Source: Syncephalis fuscata | Lineage: Eukaryota; Zoopagomycota; Zoopagomycetes; Zoopagales; Piptocephalidaceae | Assembly: GCA_025786725.1 (NCBI GenBank) | Contig: JAHLTZ010000036.1 | Coordinates: 203,604 to 267,603, forward strand | Direction of reading: 5' to 3' | DNA length: 64,000 bases | Part shown: positions 1 to 12,538 of the stretch, one piece after another | Layout: each line of letters opens with the position of its first letter | Position numbering within the stretch: position 1 is the stretch's first letter | Notes under the pieces: generated by a model | What the model was told of the DNA's origin: nothing | Databases searched by the model: none | The model's input: the letters and a program-made list of their open reading frames with translations, nothing else | Program-made: the position numbers and the translations under genes

Positions 1-7
1 ATGGACG

Positions 8-250
8 TCACATGAACAACACCATTGAACACGTGCCGAAAATCCATCCCTTTTGTTTTGTACATGCTTGTACAGGCGTTGTCTTCACGTGGCAGGCCCA
101 ATAGACGGTTTGCCGTTGCCGTTTTCTAAAATCAAACCACAACATCAACACGAGCAGCATGATGATGAACAATGAACCTATGACGGTCACAGTAAGTAAC
201 CATCTATTATTGTTATTATTATTATTATTAGTATAGCTCATGGTGGACAT
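8..250 (-). CDS. Possible small single-pass membrane protein (weak)
   Basis: An 80-residue open frame opens at the ATG ending at 250. It shows a short Ser/Thr/Asn-rich N-terminus with an Asn run, one strong hydrophobic segment (about residues 17-38) and then a basic stretch (RKRQRQ), the layout of a single-pass membrane anchor. No family was recognised. The Asn run comes from a trinucleotide repeat, and the frame stops 8 bases from the window edge, so it may be an exon of a longer gene or chance. No clear splice sites were found. Confidence 0.2.
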   Translation of the reverse strand: MSTMSYTNNNNNNNNRWLLTVTVIGSLFIIMLLVLMLWFDFRKRQRQTVYWACHVKTTPVQACTKQKGWIFGTCSMVLFM

Positions 251-253
251 CAC

Positions 254-3200
254 CCATTCTATCAGGTCATTTGCTTTTTACAATTGCCATTGCCATTCTT
301 TGACTCTTTACCTTTTCTTTCAATTTATGTTTTAATCGTTTTTATACGATTATTTCAACATTGATGCTCTTAGCTGTATTTCCAGCTACCAAGTCTTTTA
401 TTTAAGCCGGTAGTTATTTATTCTTCCATCTTACTGTAGCGTACTATTACCACCATTATTCCATAGTCCTTGACATTATCGTCAACTATTTAGCTATTGA
501 TTAATTTACTTGATCTTATCCATTGATTTTAGTTATTACGTTAGTCCACGTGTCTCGTTATACATAGCTCGCTAGCTATAGTAAGGCGTCTTAAAGTGGT
601 AAGTAGTCCAACGCCAACTCTTTATTATTCTTCTTCTTCTTGGATCGATGAGTGCTATTATAATGATCATTATTTGTTAAAAGGGCGGTTGTTGATATGG
701 CGGCGTTATTGCCAACCCTCCTTTGCTTGCTCCGGTTTATCATCGATGCATGTCGTCACTGCTGGTGGCACAGACAAAAAGGACACGTGTCGTCTCTGTC
801 TTTCTGTCGTTTCTGTCTCCTCTTTCACATGACCCTTTTCTTTCTATTCCTGATGTGGTCATGGTTGTTCACAGTGGCCTGCATGATGTATCTGTTCACA
901 CCCTTGTGAAATGTGGTAATGGCCGTACATCAATTGGCATACCAATCAACTGTTTGTCGCTGCTAGATATGCGCATAGATATGGCGCGTGTTCTATTGTG
1001 TGTTAACAGGTGTATGTAGCTGTAAATGTAACCGTAAATGTAGAGGATATGTAGATGTAACCGTCGTTGCAAATGTGGTTGCGTGTGTGAGAGTGCGTGT
1101 GACCATTATAGTCTAGATGCCGAGCACACCATGTCATGGTAATAGAGCCGTAACATCAAACAGCAGTACCATACTATATAATGTTTCAGTTAATTCGTTT
1201 GTTAGTTATTATTTAATTATTTATTGTTACAAGGTTGACATGCAATACTATTGGGTAAATTGCCCTTGATGACCTGTTTATAGCAAATTAACAAATGACA
1301 TGATCACTGGTAATTAATGTACCGATTTAACATTTGTCTTGCCTGTTTCAAGGTCGGTAGAAAGGTTGAAACCATTTATCCTCTTTGGATGAAACAAAAC
1401 ACGTGCCAATAGACCAGCATGAACAGATCGTGTCCATCGGATGATGTTGCTATTGATAATCACGAATTAATGTGTCCTTGTCTAGACACAAGTATATAAT
1501 AGATGAGTGATCACACTGATTTGTAATATATAGATGGGAATGATTAAATATTGTGATTGCTAGTAATATTTGTATGTATCTATGAACATGTGTATGCTAC
1601 AAGTGAGACAAAGGAGTATGTGTGCCTGTGTGTGTGTGTTAAGCCAGCCCATGTGCACGGCATGTCCAACGATATCCACCACATGCTCTCCATCTACGCA
1701 TGGTCATATCATCTAGATGCTGTCTGTGTACACACAATGGCCGTGTAGAATTATAAATGAACTGTCCCTAATAATAGAGCACACATGGTCAGTGACTTGT
1801 CGTTCACCTTATACCGGTTATTCTTTAGCAATCCATTATCGCTTTTTAGTTTCTCGCTTTCATTCTTTATTCTTACGCTTAAGCCACCGTGTCACTCGTT
1901 GCTTTACCATTAATCATTGTTGTTATCGTTATTGTTAATTATTATTGATCTATTGTTTTATTATTCCTTCTCTCTCTCTCTCTCTACCTATGATCCATTA
2001 TTGTTATAGTGGTGTAAGCCTTATCCTTGCCATTATATCGCCATTTCCATCGCCGTTACTAGCCAATAGTCTAATTGTTTAATTGCCTATTTGTTCGCCA
2101 GTCTATTAGCCATTGTCGTCACGCCTATCGTTGTCGTCGTTGTTGTTATTGTTGCTCGTATTCATACTGTATTCATTTGCCTTGTAAATCCATTTGGTGT
2201 AGCCACATCTCCTATTTTCCCCTCATTGCCTTCTCCTTCTCCTTTCGATCGCTGTTACTGTTACTGTCACCGCCACCACATCATCACCGGCTTCTCTGTC
2301 CCGTCTCTCCTTTGTGAAAGAGCTGACGGTTTGAGCCCCGTTCTTTTTTATTGCTACCACCTGTTACTACCACCATTTCTGTTACCGCTATTTCTACTAC
2401 GTTGTTACTATTGTTGAGGTGCAATACTTTGATTTTATTCTCGTAAGCTTTGCTCTATTACGCCAACGCACAAGAACTAAAGGTAGGCTATTTCTATTTC
2501 TATTATTGTTGGGAGTGGTGGCTATTCTACTATAGCATTGATCTCGACTTGTATGGTTACGCATTTTGCCTATTTTCTTTATTTTGCCGATGATGGTTAT
2601 GCTTGAACCGATATGCCGACGGCAATTGTGGTCTCTTGTCCTTGCTTTTTCTCCTTGGAAATATAGGTGTACGCGCGTGGGCGCGTGACTTGTCCTGTTC
2701 TACCTGTCCCTTCGCCACTGCACATTGCGATGGTGATGATGATGATGGCCACACCCACCCATCCACATACAGTGACTACTACTGCACTTGCCATTTTTCT
2801 TTCCCGTTCATTTTCGCTCTGCCTTGTTTGCCGCGTGGCAAATGGCATCCACATGTCCGGGGATCCATTTTACCTTTTTTGGATGCACAGTATGGCATGG
2901 ACATACTCACACACACACACACGCACACACAATGAGTGGGTGATGGATTGGCCATGGCATGTTTTAATTCTAAATACTTAATCATTGTCTACGGGAATAG
3001 ATAGAATTGGCACGACAGAGCCACGCCTTTCTTCTTTGCCACTCCAGTCTCTTTATTCTATTCTATTCTATTCTGTCTATTCAATTGTCTACAGGGTCTA
3101 TTGTTCGTATTATTTGCCCTTCTACTATAATTAAGCTTGTTTAATCTCCTATTCTGTAGTAACCGTTGATTTGTATCTGATTCGTGACAACGTGGCAAGC

Positions 3201-3393
3201 TGTCACTACTTGTTTTCGAAACGTGTATAGGAGTACTATTGCTATTTGAAGCGATCCTATTTATTGAAACAGTTCTATTTATTGATATTCATTGATTGCT
3301 TCCACTTTTAGTCTTCAAATCTTTTATTATTCACTTTGCTTTTATTTCTTTTTATCGCTGTGTTTACACATATTGACCACATTATTATTTAGT
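254..3393. other. Long pyrimidine-rich intergenic region upstream of the bHLH gene
   Basis: No convincing gene was seen on either strand over 3.1 kb. Open frames here are short, overlap in several frames and have biased composition. It contains a CT microsatellite near 1971-1985, a CA microsatellite near 2908-2930, ATTCT repeats near 3056-3075, and a strongly C/T-rich stretch on the plus strand from about 1850 to 2420. Such pyrimidine-rich DNA also precedes the second forkhead gene and probably represents long promoter or leader sequence (inference). Confidence 0.5.
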
Positions 3394-5568
3394 ATGCCAC
3401 GTGTACTTGCGCCTGGTGCGCGATTCGCATCCAACACCAACACTACCCATCTCTATCAACAACAGCAACAGCAACAGTACCAGAGTCACCACCATCAACA
3501 ACAGCAACAGCAACAACAGCCGCTCGTATCATCTACGTTACAAGAGGCGATATCGTTTGATACCATGAATACTCATCATTCATCATACTTTAATGGATCA
3601 GGTAATTAATACGCTTTATATACTATTACAATAAACTAACAACTGATGTATGTACTTATTAGATCCCCACGCACATCGACGTGCTTCTATTACAGGTTAC
3701 GAATCATCACTGCCTGTTCATTCCACTGCTACTACTACCAGTACTTCTTCTACTTCTACTACTGCCAATTCATCTACTATTATGACTTCTTCTACACTAC
3801 CATCCATTTCAGGACTGGCCTTGCCTTGTCCCACCACAACAACGGCATCTGATCTACCGAGTACAACTTCTACAACTTCTGGTCCATCTACCGCTTTGTA
3901 TACCATGAGACGCAGTTCCATGACCGATCCTTTCCTGCATGCTTCCAACAATTACCACTCGTCTCATTTATCTCACGATAACGGTTCTAATAATAATAAC
4001 ATAAATAATAATAATACCAGTAATAATACCAGTAATTCTAATTCTAATAACAGCATATCGTCCAAAATGGCCCACCGAGTCACTCTATCAAACGGAAACA
4101 ATAGCACAACTATGGTGGATACCACGGGCATGAATCCATTTGGTAGACGCCACTCGATTGCCGCTACGACAATGGCCATCCATAGTGGTAGCAGTAACGC
4201 TACCAACAGCAGCAATAGTAACAGCAATACACATAGTCCTTCTATGAGTATGGCTACTATCAAGGAGTATGAGCCTATTATGACACCATCGGCCATTGGT
4301 AGTGCCAATGGGCATCATAGCCAACACAATAGCTTTATTGCTCCATCCAATAGCACCACCACATCGATGTCAAGTCGTAAACGTATAAGATCCAATTCAC
4401 CCATCGGTAATGGGCTATTGAGTGATATCAACACATCTACCACCATGTCACCCACTGTATCTCATGTTATGCTGACCTCTAATGGATTGAATAACAACGG
4501 CAACAGCGCATCTATAGTTGGATTTAAACGATATGGCTACAATCAAACTGGTATGGGACAATTTAGTAGCAGTCCCACATTACCGGGTGCATCTCCAAGT
4601 ATTGCTCATAATACAGGTGGTCATCCACAGCCTAGTTATGAACATAACCACACATCAATGCCACATTATAACATTAATACGAATAATAGCAATGGTATGA
4701 TGTTATCGGGTAGACGTAACACGATGCCGTGCATTACGCCCTTCAAGAGTCAGCATCATCCATCCCACCAACATCCATACAGTATGGCTGAAGAGAGTAA
4801 TGGCGAAGGTCATTATGTATGTTCACCAGATGCTGGTGGTAATGACTCGTCATCATCTTCACCGTCGCCATCATCGATGACCCATAATAGTCATGGCAGT
4901 GCAGCAATGCAAGGAACGATGATGTTGGGACACCATAACGGTGTTGGTGCCGGTAATATGAATAGAACACGGCGTAGGGCATCGTTGGCGGTATTCAACA
5001 ATATTGATGCTAGTCATCATGGACATCATAGCGGTAATGGACCCCGACCCGAGGCACCCTATGCACGTTCACCTGAACTACGTATTACTCATAAATTGGC
5101 AGAGAGACGTCGACGACAAGAAATGAAAGAGCTATTTGATGATTTGCGTGAAGCATTGCCCGTTGAACCACATTTAAAGACCAGTAAATGGGAAATACTA
5201 ACCAAAGGTAAATAGAAATGCTATAGAAATGTTATATGCAGACTTGTACTAACTGGTTTGTTGTAGCATTGGAAACAATTCATTCGTTAAGGGATCAACA
5301 AGTGGACATGGCAGATGAAATCAAACTACTGAGACAGCAACTGAATAATGCCGGTATTGCACCCGTAAATGGGCCATCGTCTTCTACTTCCATCACGTCT
5401 AACAGTATGAATATAACGGCGACAACCAATACGTCCGGTAATATGACAGCTCAATCACCTGAACAAGTATCACAAGATGAGACAGTGTCGGCGACCCATG
5501 TTGTCTACACTACAACAACAACGACGACAACGAACACGGCCCATGAGATGAAAGAAGAAGCGATGTAG
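3394..5568 (+). CDS. bHLH transcription factor (E-box binding, class B type)
   Basis: Three exons: 3394-3601, 3663-5207 and 5267-5568; both introns keep frame and give 684 residues. The N-terminal two thirds is low-complexity Gln, His, Asn, Ser and Thr tracts. The bHLH domain spans about residues 542-610: the basic region HKLAERRRR carries the His/Glu/Arg triad (about H546, E550, R554) that in the Max/Myc/Pho4/USF group reads CACGTG. The loop and second helix contain KTSKWEILTKA, and intron 2 falls inside helix 2. A heptad-like stretch follows (DEIKLLRQQL), suggesting dimerisation by bHLH plus short coiled coil. The C-terminus is Thr-rich. The ATG at 3394 is preferred because the frame upstream reads as noncoding hydrophobic sequence. 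Nuclear regulator; targets cannot be told from sequence. Confidence 0.9.
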
Positions 5569-6125
5569 ATTACCAGATGACTAGCAATGAATAAGCAATC
5601 ATAGTTACAATTCATTTTATTAATCTAGCATCTAGTATCTAGTAGTATCTATGGTCTTTATTAAGAAGTATATTATAGTATAGTATATACTATATACTAT
5701 CTATATACTCTCTTTCTGGTCTTTCGTGTATTTGATTATATTATTTTCTGTTCTGTCTTGTTATTATATCTGGTTTTATTGTTATTATTATATTATCATT
5801 TTTATATGTGACGTTTCTCTACATGTTTTAATGCTTTAATCTTTTTGTGATGTTTAATGATTTTATTGAATACAATGAGTTAATATGTAAATATTATACG
5901 TATTTATTACGATGTTATCCTATAAATATGATTTATAACGTTGTCAAATGACTACTGTTTTACGATTGCGTATGATTAATTAAATGCAGTCAATGATGAC
6001 ATATTTATAGTCATTTATCAAATCACGTCTTTTTTCTTTTTATTTACCATTTCTATTCAATAACTTGCTTGTAGTTTCTACGGCTATTAAGAAGCTTGTT
6101 TACTTGTCTAGTTATTCACTTGAGT
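5569..6125. other. Intergenic AT-rich spacer between the bHLH and nucleoporin genes
   Basis: 557 bp of very AT-rich DNA with runs of alternating TA near 5670-5705. No gene, repeat element or RNA was recognised. It must hold the 3' end of the bHLH gene and the promoter of the nucleoporin gene, both on the plus strand. Confidence 0.5.
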
Positions 6126-9100
6126 ATGGTAACATTTGGTGCTTTGACCCCTTTAAAGGGGCCGTTATCGTCTAGTCTATCTGTGCCTACAGGTAGCCAG
6201 TCATTGTCCTCGTCATTAGTCTCACCTCTAGCGAATAATGGATCAGCCGGTCAGACAAATAGTGGTGCTGGCGACAATAAGCCTCTAGTCAATGACGATA
6301 GTGTAAATAGTGGTGCTTCTGCTTATTGCATTGCGTCATGTGGCGGAGATCTATTGATTGCACATGGCCAACAACTTCAATTGGCGAACTTGCGTGATAT
6401 AGAGGATGCAGCTCGACACGTCACTGTTAAATCTACACACAAAGACACACCGTCTTTACCACCACCACAGCAGCCAGTACTAGGTGACACATTAGGTGGT
6501 GTATGGCCACTACCCACTCTACTCGAACAAGTAAATACTTGGGTAATTAGTTAATGTTAATACAAAGTGTGACTGCATGCGCTAACCAATACTGTGTAGA
6601 TACTTGAAGCGGATGCCATTAAATTTACTGTTAAGCATTTGTCTGTATCGCCTAATCATCGATTGGTCGTTGCAGTAGGAGAATATCAAATGGCTATCAT
6701 TGCTTTGCCGACAGGTCGTCATCATTACAATCCGTTGAAATCGTCGTCAGAAACAACAACCACGGCCAATTCGGCTAAATCTTTAGTAACATCGCTTTAT
6801 TGCTCGTAGGTCATTATAATAGATAGAATAATAGTATGCTTATAGTTATTTATATATTAGGAGCTTCCTATTAGGCCATCAATACCATAATAATAGCGGA
6901 GAGTCAGCACGTATTTTAAAAGTGGACTGGCATCCATTAAGTGAAGCAGATGTTCATTTAGGTGTATTAACCGATGATGGATTAATAAGGTAGATAAATA
7001 AATAAATAAATAGTGAGCTGTATAATTAATAAATTGATTTGATTAGATTATATGATTTGGGAAAGAATTTGGAAGAGCCAGAACAATTGATTGATTTGAC
7101 AGATCGATTAGGATTTAAACAAAGATTACGTAAAAGCGCTGGATCAAGTAAAAATGCATCGATATTTGCTGTTGATCCTGAAAGTACACAAGTAGTTACT
7201 TTTTCATTTGGTCGATCTGAAACGAGTTGGTCTTCAATGGCCGCCTATGTACTTATGTGTAATGGCGATATCTACACCGTCTGCCCTATTCTACCACGAC
7301 GATAGTAAGTAGTCTAACTAAAAAGTAGCATTGATGTTTAAGTTTATTTGTAGTCGACTGAGAACAAGCCATGTTCAACAAATGCTTACTCAAGCTGAGC
7401 GTGACCGTGTTGAATTGGGCTTTTCAGATGATGAGGCCAAATTAGAATTGCTTGGGCGAGAAATTGAATGGCTTTCACAGCAGTTATTATTAGGCACATC
7501 ATCGAGTAAAGGCAAAGAGTTGGCCGATAGTATAGAGTCGACCGACGGTGATCCTATGATCATTGTGACTCATGAATCTAAGACAAGTCAATTGTTACCG
7601 GATGTCAGCGCACAAGGCCCATATTTGATGCAACCAGCACCTTGGGAGATTGACGATAATATTCATGCAGCCTGTGACTTATTATGCCTGCCGACTAATC
7701 CAACTGATTTAATTGTCATTGCTTATACAAATGGTAAATTGGATGTCTGTGTGGCAGCCGATCCGCCTGAACCAAGTACAGGTGTTTGTTTTTGGGATCA
7801 GGTAATATGAACGAGTTTATTAAATACAGCTATTAACTTATGGACTGGTTAGGATGAGCTCGATCTGCCTTGTTTAGTAGTTCATGAATGCTTACAGCTA
7901 TTTGAATCTACACCGAATATGGGACAGTTAACGCGTTTAATAGCCGATCCATCTCATATTGATATGTTTTATTGCTATCATGCTGATGGTGTATTTCTTA
8001 TTGACTGTCATGCCTGGCTAAGTATTATGGAGAAGTGGTGGATATCAGAAGGTGAACTGGATTTAGATCAAGCAGAGTTGCCAGGATCTACAGTTAAGAA
8101 TCTATTACGCTGTGTTTCTGACACACCAGTGAACAGGTAGGTTATTATTATTGTTATTATTGTTATTATTGTTATTATTGTTATTATTATCAACAGTGCA
8201 GTATAATATTAATGGGTGTCAATATATGTATTTATTAGTTGTCTTGACGAAGATGTAGAGGGTGAGACATGGCCCATAAATTCATTTGAATTGTGTATTA
8301 TCAATGACGCAGCCATTAATTACTCCATGGTCTATGTGTCAGTTCGAGAACAATTGGTGCTGCAAGAGTTACAGCCTCGATCTGAATTAGAAGGACTTCG
8401 GTTAGGTGCGAGTGATGTTGATGAAGAAGTAGATGCCGAACATGTATCATTATTGAATATCGATGTCTTTTCAGGTACAGGTACTACAGCAACTACGACA
8501 CCATATCAAGATACAGCTGGTCCAAGTGATACGAATAGAACATCCTATGCCACACTACTTGATGCCAATGATAAATCAAAGAATGCTGCCCAGCGATTAA
8601 TGGCTTTAACGAAAAGTCTACAAGATAATGCAGCACCTCGTCTTGTACTACCCCAATCACTTAGTAGAGGTGTGGAAAATATTGATTTCGATAATGGCGA
8701 TGATAAAGAAACGACTGCTCTATTAGAAGGGCATATACAACATTGTAAACAAGTTATTGAAGCATATCTATTGCGTATAAAGACCGTAAGAGAAGCTGTT
8801 AACTATATGGGAAAACGGTAAATAATATATATAGTATATATAATATAAGTACTAATATCTTTTTATTAGAGCAACGACACAACAACAGGAAATTGGCCGA
8901 CAAAAAACGGTTATCGACAATTACGGTCATAGAATCCAAGATGAATTGCAAGAACGAGCTACCACCACCAATGAACGTATGGCTAAATTGTTGGAACAAC
9001 AACGACGATTAACACGACGAGCAGCCGATTTGACACATCGATCCGCCGCCTATCGAGATCCATCACTTAACAAAAAGGAAAAAGTCTTTTTAGAAACATT

Positions 9101-9580
9101 ACAAAGTATGAAGCAGAAATTAGCACAAATGTTTGAACGTATTGAACAGGTAAGTAATTGGTCAAGATTAAAGCGTATTAAATAACACTAATGCATAATT
9201 ATATAGATTTCATATGAGGTTAAACGAGTACAACGACAATCATCAGGAAAAACGACAACTACAACAACAACAACAACTACGACGACTACATCGGGAGGAT
9301 TGTCCAATCATCGTGAATCAACTGTAACAACACAAACAGTTGATCGATATGGATCCAATGGTGTGCCAGTAGAACAATATGAAGAGATTGAATGTGCTTT
9401 ACAAAGCGAGTAAGTATTTTCTAATAGTTATACATAATTATATTGATTAATGTTATATAGACGAGTATGTTAAATAGAGCGGTAACACTACTTGAACATA
9501 TACAAGACCGTATGAAATCGATGGGGATTGACGATACTGAAGATAAAGGAAATGAACAAGGCACACACATTAATAAATAA
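6126..9580 (+). CDS. NUP88: Nup88/Nup82-family nucleoporin
   Basis: Ten exons (6126-6530, 6600-6805, 6861-6989, 7047-7304, 7354-7801, 7853-8136, 8239-8817, 8870-9149, 9207-9409, 9478-9580) join in frame to give 964 residues. The first half looks like the family's N-terminal beta-propeller: repeated hydrophobic blades and the recognisable segment KVDWHPLSEADVHLGVLTDD followed by IRLYDL, characteristic of Nup88. Exons 7-9 are charged with heptad-like Leu/Ile spacing (LLEQQRRLTRR, LETLQSMKQKLAQMFERIEQ), matching the C-terminal coiled coil that binds the Nup159/Nsp1 partners at the cytoplasmic face of the nuclear pore. A Thr run sits in exon 9. Intron 6 contains a TTATTATTG repeat. All splice sites are GT-AG. 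Identity rests on remembered family motifs; exon 1 is a low-complexity leader and its start is the least certain part. Confidence 0.85.
8143..8191. repeat. TTATTATTG microsatellite in nucleoporin intron 6
   Basis: About five tandem 9-bp TTATTATTG units lie just after the splice donor of intron 6 of the nucleoporin gene. They are direct repeats with no coding role. Confidence 0.8.
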
Positions 9581-9838
9581 ATACTACTTGGTCTATGTAT
9601 ACTATGATAATTAAAATTATGATTATTATTTCACGACTGTGCACAACAAACAAACAAACAAATAGAAAAAAGAAATAGAGAGAAATAGGTTCAAACATTC
9701 AAGATAAAGACGACATAGGTAGGAATATGAGAATAGGAAATATTGTTATTACTTTAAACAAAAATATTAAAAAAATCTGAATAAAAGACTTGTAAACATT
9801 GAATTAACTGGAGTCAATACGTTTGTATCTAAATGGTA

Positions 9839-12538
9839 TTAGTTTGAAGTAAATGGCGGTGTAGAAGAACTTGATGAATTTAACAAAGGTGACGAAGATA
9901 CTGAGGACGATGTCGAGGTTAACATAATATTATCGGTATCTTCATGACTATGAATACTACTATTGCTACTACTACTATTAATATGATTGCTAGTATTAGA
10001 TGGTGTAGTAGTAATGCCAAGTGTATCGATAGTCTCTTGTTCATCGTTAGTCATAATAGTCATGGGACTAGTATGTCTAGAATTGTTTTCTGAAAGCGTA
10101 TTTAATGGCAGAGTAAATGTAGTACGAGATGTTGTGTGCTGTGCACGTTGTTCAGCACGCACCATCATATTGGCATAATCATTGGTTTCCATTAATACGC
10201 GGATCTCTTCTAGTAACTGGATATTATCATCGTGACCTGATGGATTAAATGATAATGAAGTACTGCTACTGTTATTGCTGCTGTTGCTAATAGTGTTATT
10301 ATTTGTGGTGGTGATGCAAGGCCAGGTGATGTTTGATTTAGTGTATCATCGAGTGCTAATGGAGAAAGCATTGGCGATAAATGAGTGGTTGATTTAGAAT
10401 CAGTTAAATAGTCGGAAAACTTTTCTATGGGACTGCTAATTACCGAATGATCATCCTCGCACTATGTTGTTTTACAGAGATTGGTGATGAGGATTTAGTA
10501 GTGGTGGCTGTAGTAGTCGTGGTCATATCCACTTGATTCATATCAATCATATCCTCAAATTTAACTAAATCTGACAATGAATCTGAATCCATAGAATCAC
10601 TATTGCTATTGCTGCTGGTAATGGTGTGGGCAGTAGTAGCAGTAGTGGTAGTTAGCTCGGCCATTAGTGAATCGTAGCGTTGTTATGATATTTATGCGTA
10701 TTGAATCTAGAATAGAGGCTGTTGTTGCTGTATTTGTGGAATTAGTGGTAGTAGTGGTGGTGGTGTGAACATTGCCCATGCTATAGTCGTGCCATGTTGG
10801 AAACATTAGTTTGTCAGATGACTCGTTTGTGTTGGCCATTGCTCGGGCTGAATAAGGGTTTGTTTCCCGTGTGGTATGCGATAGATTAGATGGGGAGAAT
10901 ACATTAGACCATGAGCTATTGGATTCGTTCATATTGTGTAGGCTATTGTAATGGCCACTATTCATGGACGAGTTTGAAAATGCTGTGGCGCTAATGTTAT
11001 TTAATGATCCAGATGATACTGATGTTAATAATGGTGCTATGGGTGGCGATGTCGTACTTGATAGAATCGATGAAATATTAGGATTGTTACTTGAATTATT
11101 GGCGGATGTAGGGAATGACGGTAGCCAATTAGTGTAAGAGTTGAGTTGTTGTTGTAGTTTTGTTGAATCGGCTAGATTTGCTGAAGTGTAGTTATCGTAT
11201 TTCATCGTGGCCATCATGGCTGTTGGATTAAGGCCGTTTAAGCCTGTATTGGTCGATGATACATTAGTGCCAAATGGAGCAATTAGACTAAAGGCTGGAT
11301 AGTTCATTTTAGATGGGCTCATAAAGGGGAAGCTAGTGCCCATTGTGGTGTTAAGTGTTGTTGATGTCGAAATGGCGTTGTTGTTACTCATACTTGTTGG
11401 TAGTGATGGTGGGCCCGCTGTGGTCATCATAATGGACTGCCGTTTGTTTAGCATAGTAGTTGGACGTAGACGTTTGGCTGAATTGCCTATAGTATTCATG
11501 GTGTTGGCGCGTGATGATGTCGTGAATTCGGGTGCACTAATCACACGTCGTTTTTTTGTCTTATTATCAATACAGCCAGCGTTTTTTAACAGCATTGCCG
11601 ATGACGAAGACACTGAAGAGGACGCCGACGAGGACGATGAAAGTAAAGGCGTTGAAGGTGTACTCGATACTTTAGACGACCGTTTCCGGGATCGCCCACT
11701 AGATACAGGTCCTTTAGTACGTGAACGTTTCATAGTGCCATCTGCTTGGATCTCTCTATAAAAGTTCTCGTGGATAATCCAATAAGAGCCTTTTCCTCCT
11801 TCGCCTGGTTCGCGTGGCACACGAATAAAGCATTCGCCTAGTGTTAAATTATGTCTAATCGAGTTCTATTTCATAGTTAGTAAATAGAATAGTAACAGCA
11901 TAAAGCAATTTAATAAACGAACCTGCCAGCCGTGTTCATCCATTCGGTAGTAGGGATGTCGTTCGGCAATTGATTTGTAAATGCTAGCTAGTGTAAGTTA
12001 CCATGTTCCGAGCAGAAAATAGCCTGACTAATAAGTGATCGGTACGACAGATTTGGCTTGGTATGTGTATTATCCGGTACGCGGGACAACTCACTGCCCA
12101 TGCTACTAGTCAATTGAGCATGGCGGTAGTTATGGCCATAGGAGCCGTGGCGATAAAGGCCGGATCTTTAAGACTGAAATCGCCACATGATACCGTACCC
12201 AAAGAGGTGTGTAGATTATTTTGTGTCGATAGCGAACGATCTAAAGGTAGTGTTTTGGGCAGAGCAGTTAGGCTGTGATAGCCGCCGCTAAAGATATTCG
12301 ACATAGAGCTGATCGATGCAGGGATAGCTGCGCTGTTTGGCGATATTGATGCAGCAAATAGCTTGGGTGCAGTTAGTTGGTTCGAAGACATTGCTTTGTT
12401 CGGCAGCTTTGTCATTAAACCCATGGAGGACGCGGTGGACAGTGTCGGACAAAACGATGAACTTGTCGTCACCAGTGCCGGCTGGTTCTGCCCAAAGGAG
12501 CGCGACGGAGCAGTAGGTAAATTGTTGTAATCACACAT
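9839..12538 (-). CDS. Forkhead transcription factor 1, frame broken at several single-base sites
   Basis: Two main coding blocks, 11923-12538 and 9839-11865, flank a 57-bp intron that splits the forkhead domain at GWQ/NSIRHN, the same position as in the second forkhead gene. The domain reads [34 protein letters not shown], then [13 protein letters not shown] (recognition helix), and GGKGSYW. Long Ser/Thr/Asn-rich flanks follow, with an acidic segment ([20 protein letters not shown]) and a C-terminal block containing [20 protein letters not shown]. To read all this as one protein, frame changes are needed near 12166, 12000, 10690-10722, 10462 and 10306; nearly all fit one missing base. The protein would be about 880 residues. 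Either sequencing deletions or a recent pseudogene. A candidate 5' leader intron spans 12562-12810. Confidence 0.75.

Noticed and set aside
596-2417. Several plus-strand frames of 60-110 codons
   Set aside because: They overlap one another in different frames, are rich in residues dictated by C/T composition, and lack domains or splice logic.
2557-2985. Overlapping frames on both strands around 2.6-3.0 kb
   Set aside because: Both strands open at once over microsatellites (CA repeat, GATGAT); no coding bias separates them from chance.
3718-4982. Antisense frames within the bHLH gene
   Set aside because: Shadows of trinucleotide-repeat coding sequence on the plus strand, which is supported by a bHLH domain and introns.
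11336-11761. 141-codon plus-strand frame inside forkhead 1
   Set aside because: It is the complement of the Ser/Thr-rich forkhead coding sequence; the minus strand carries the recognised domain.
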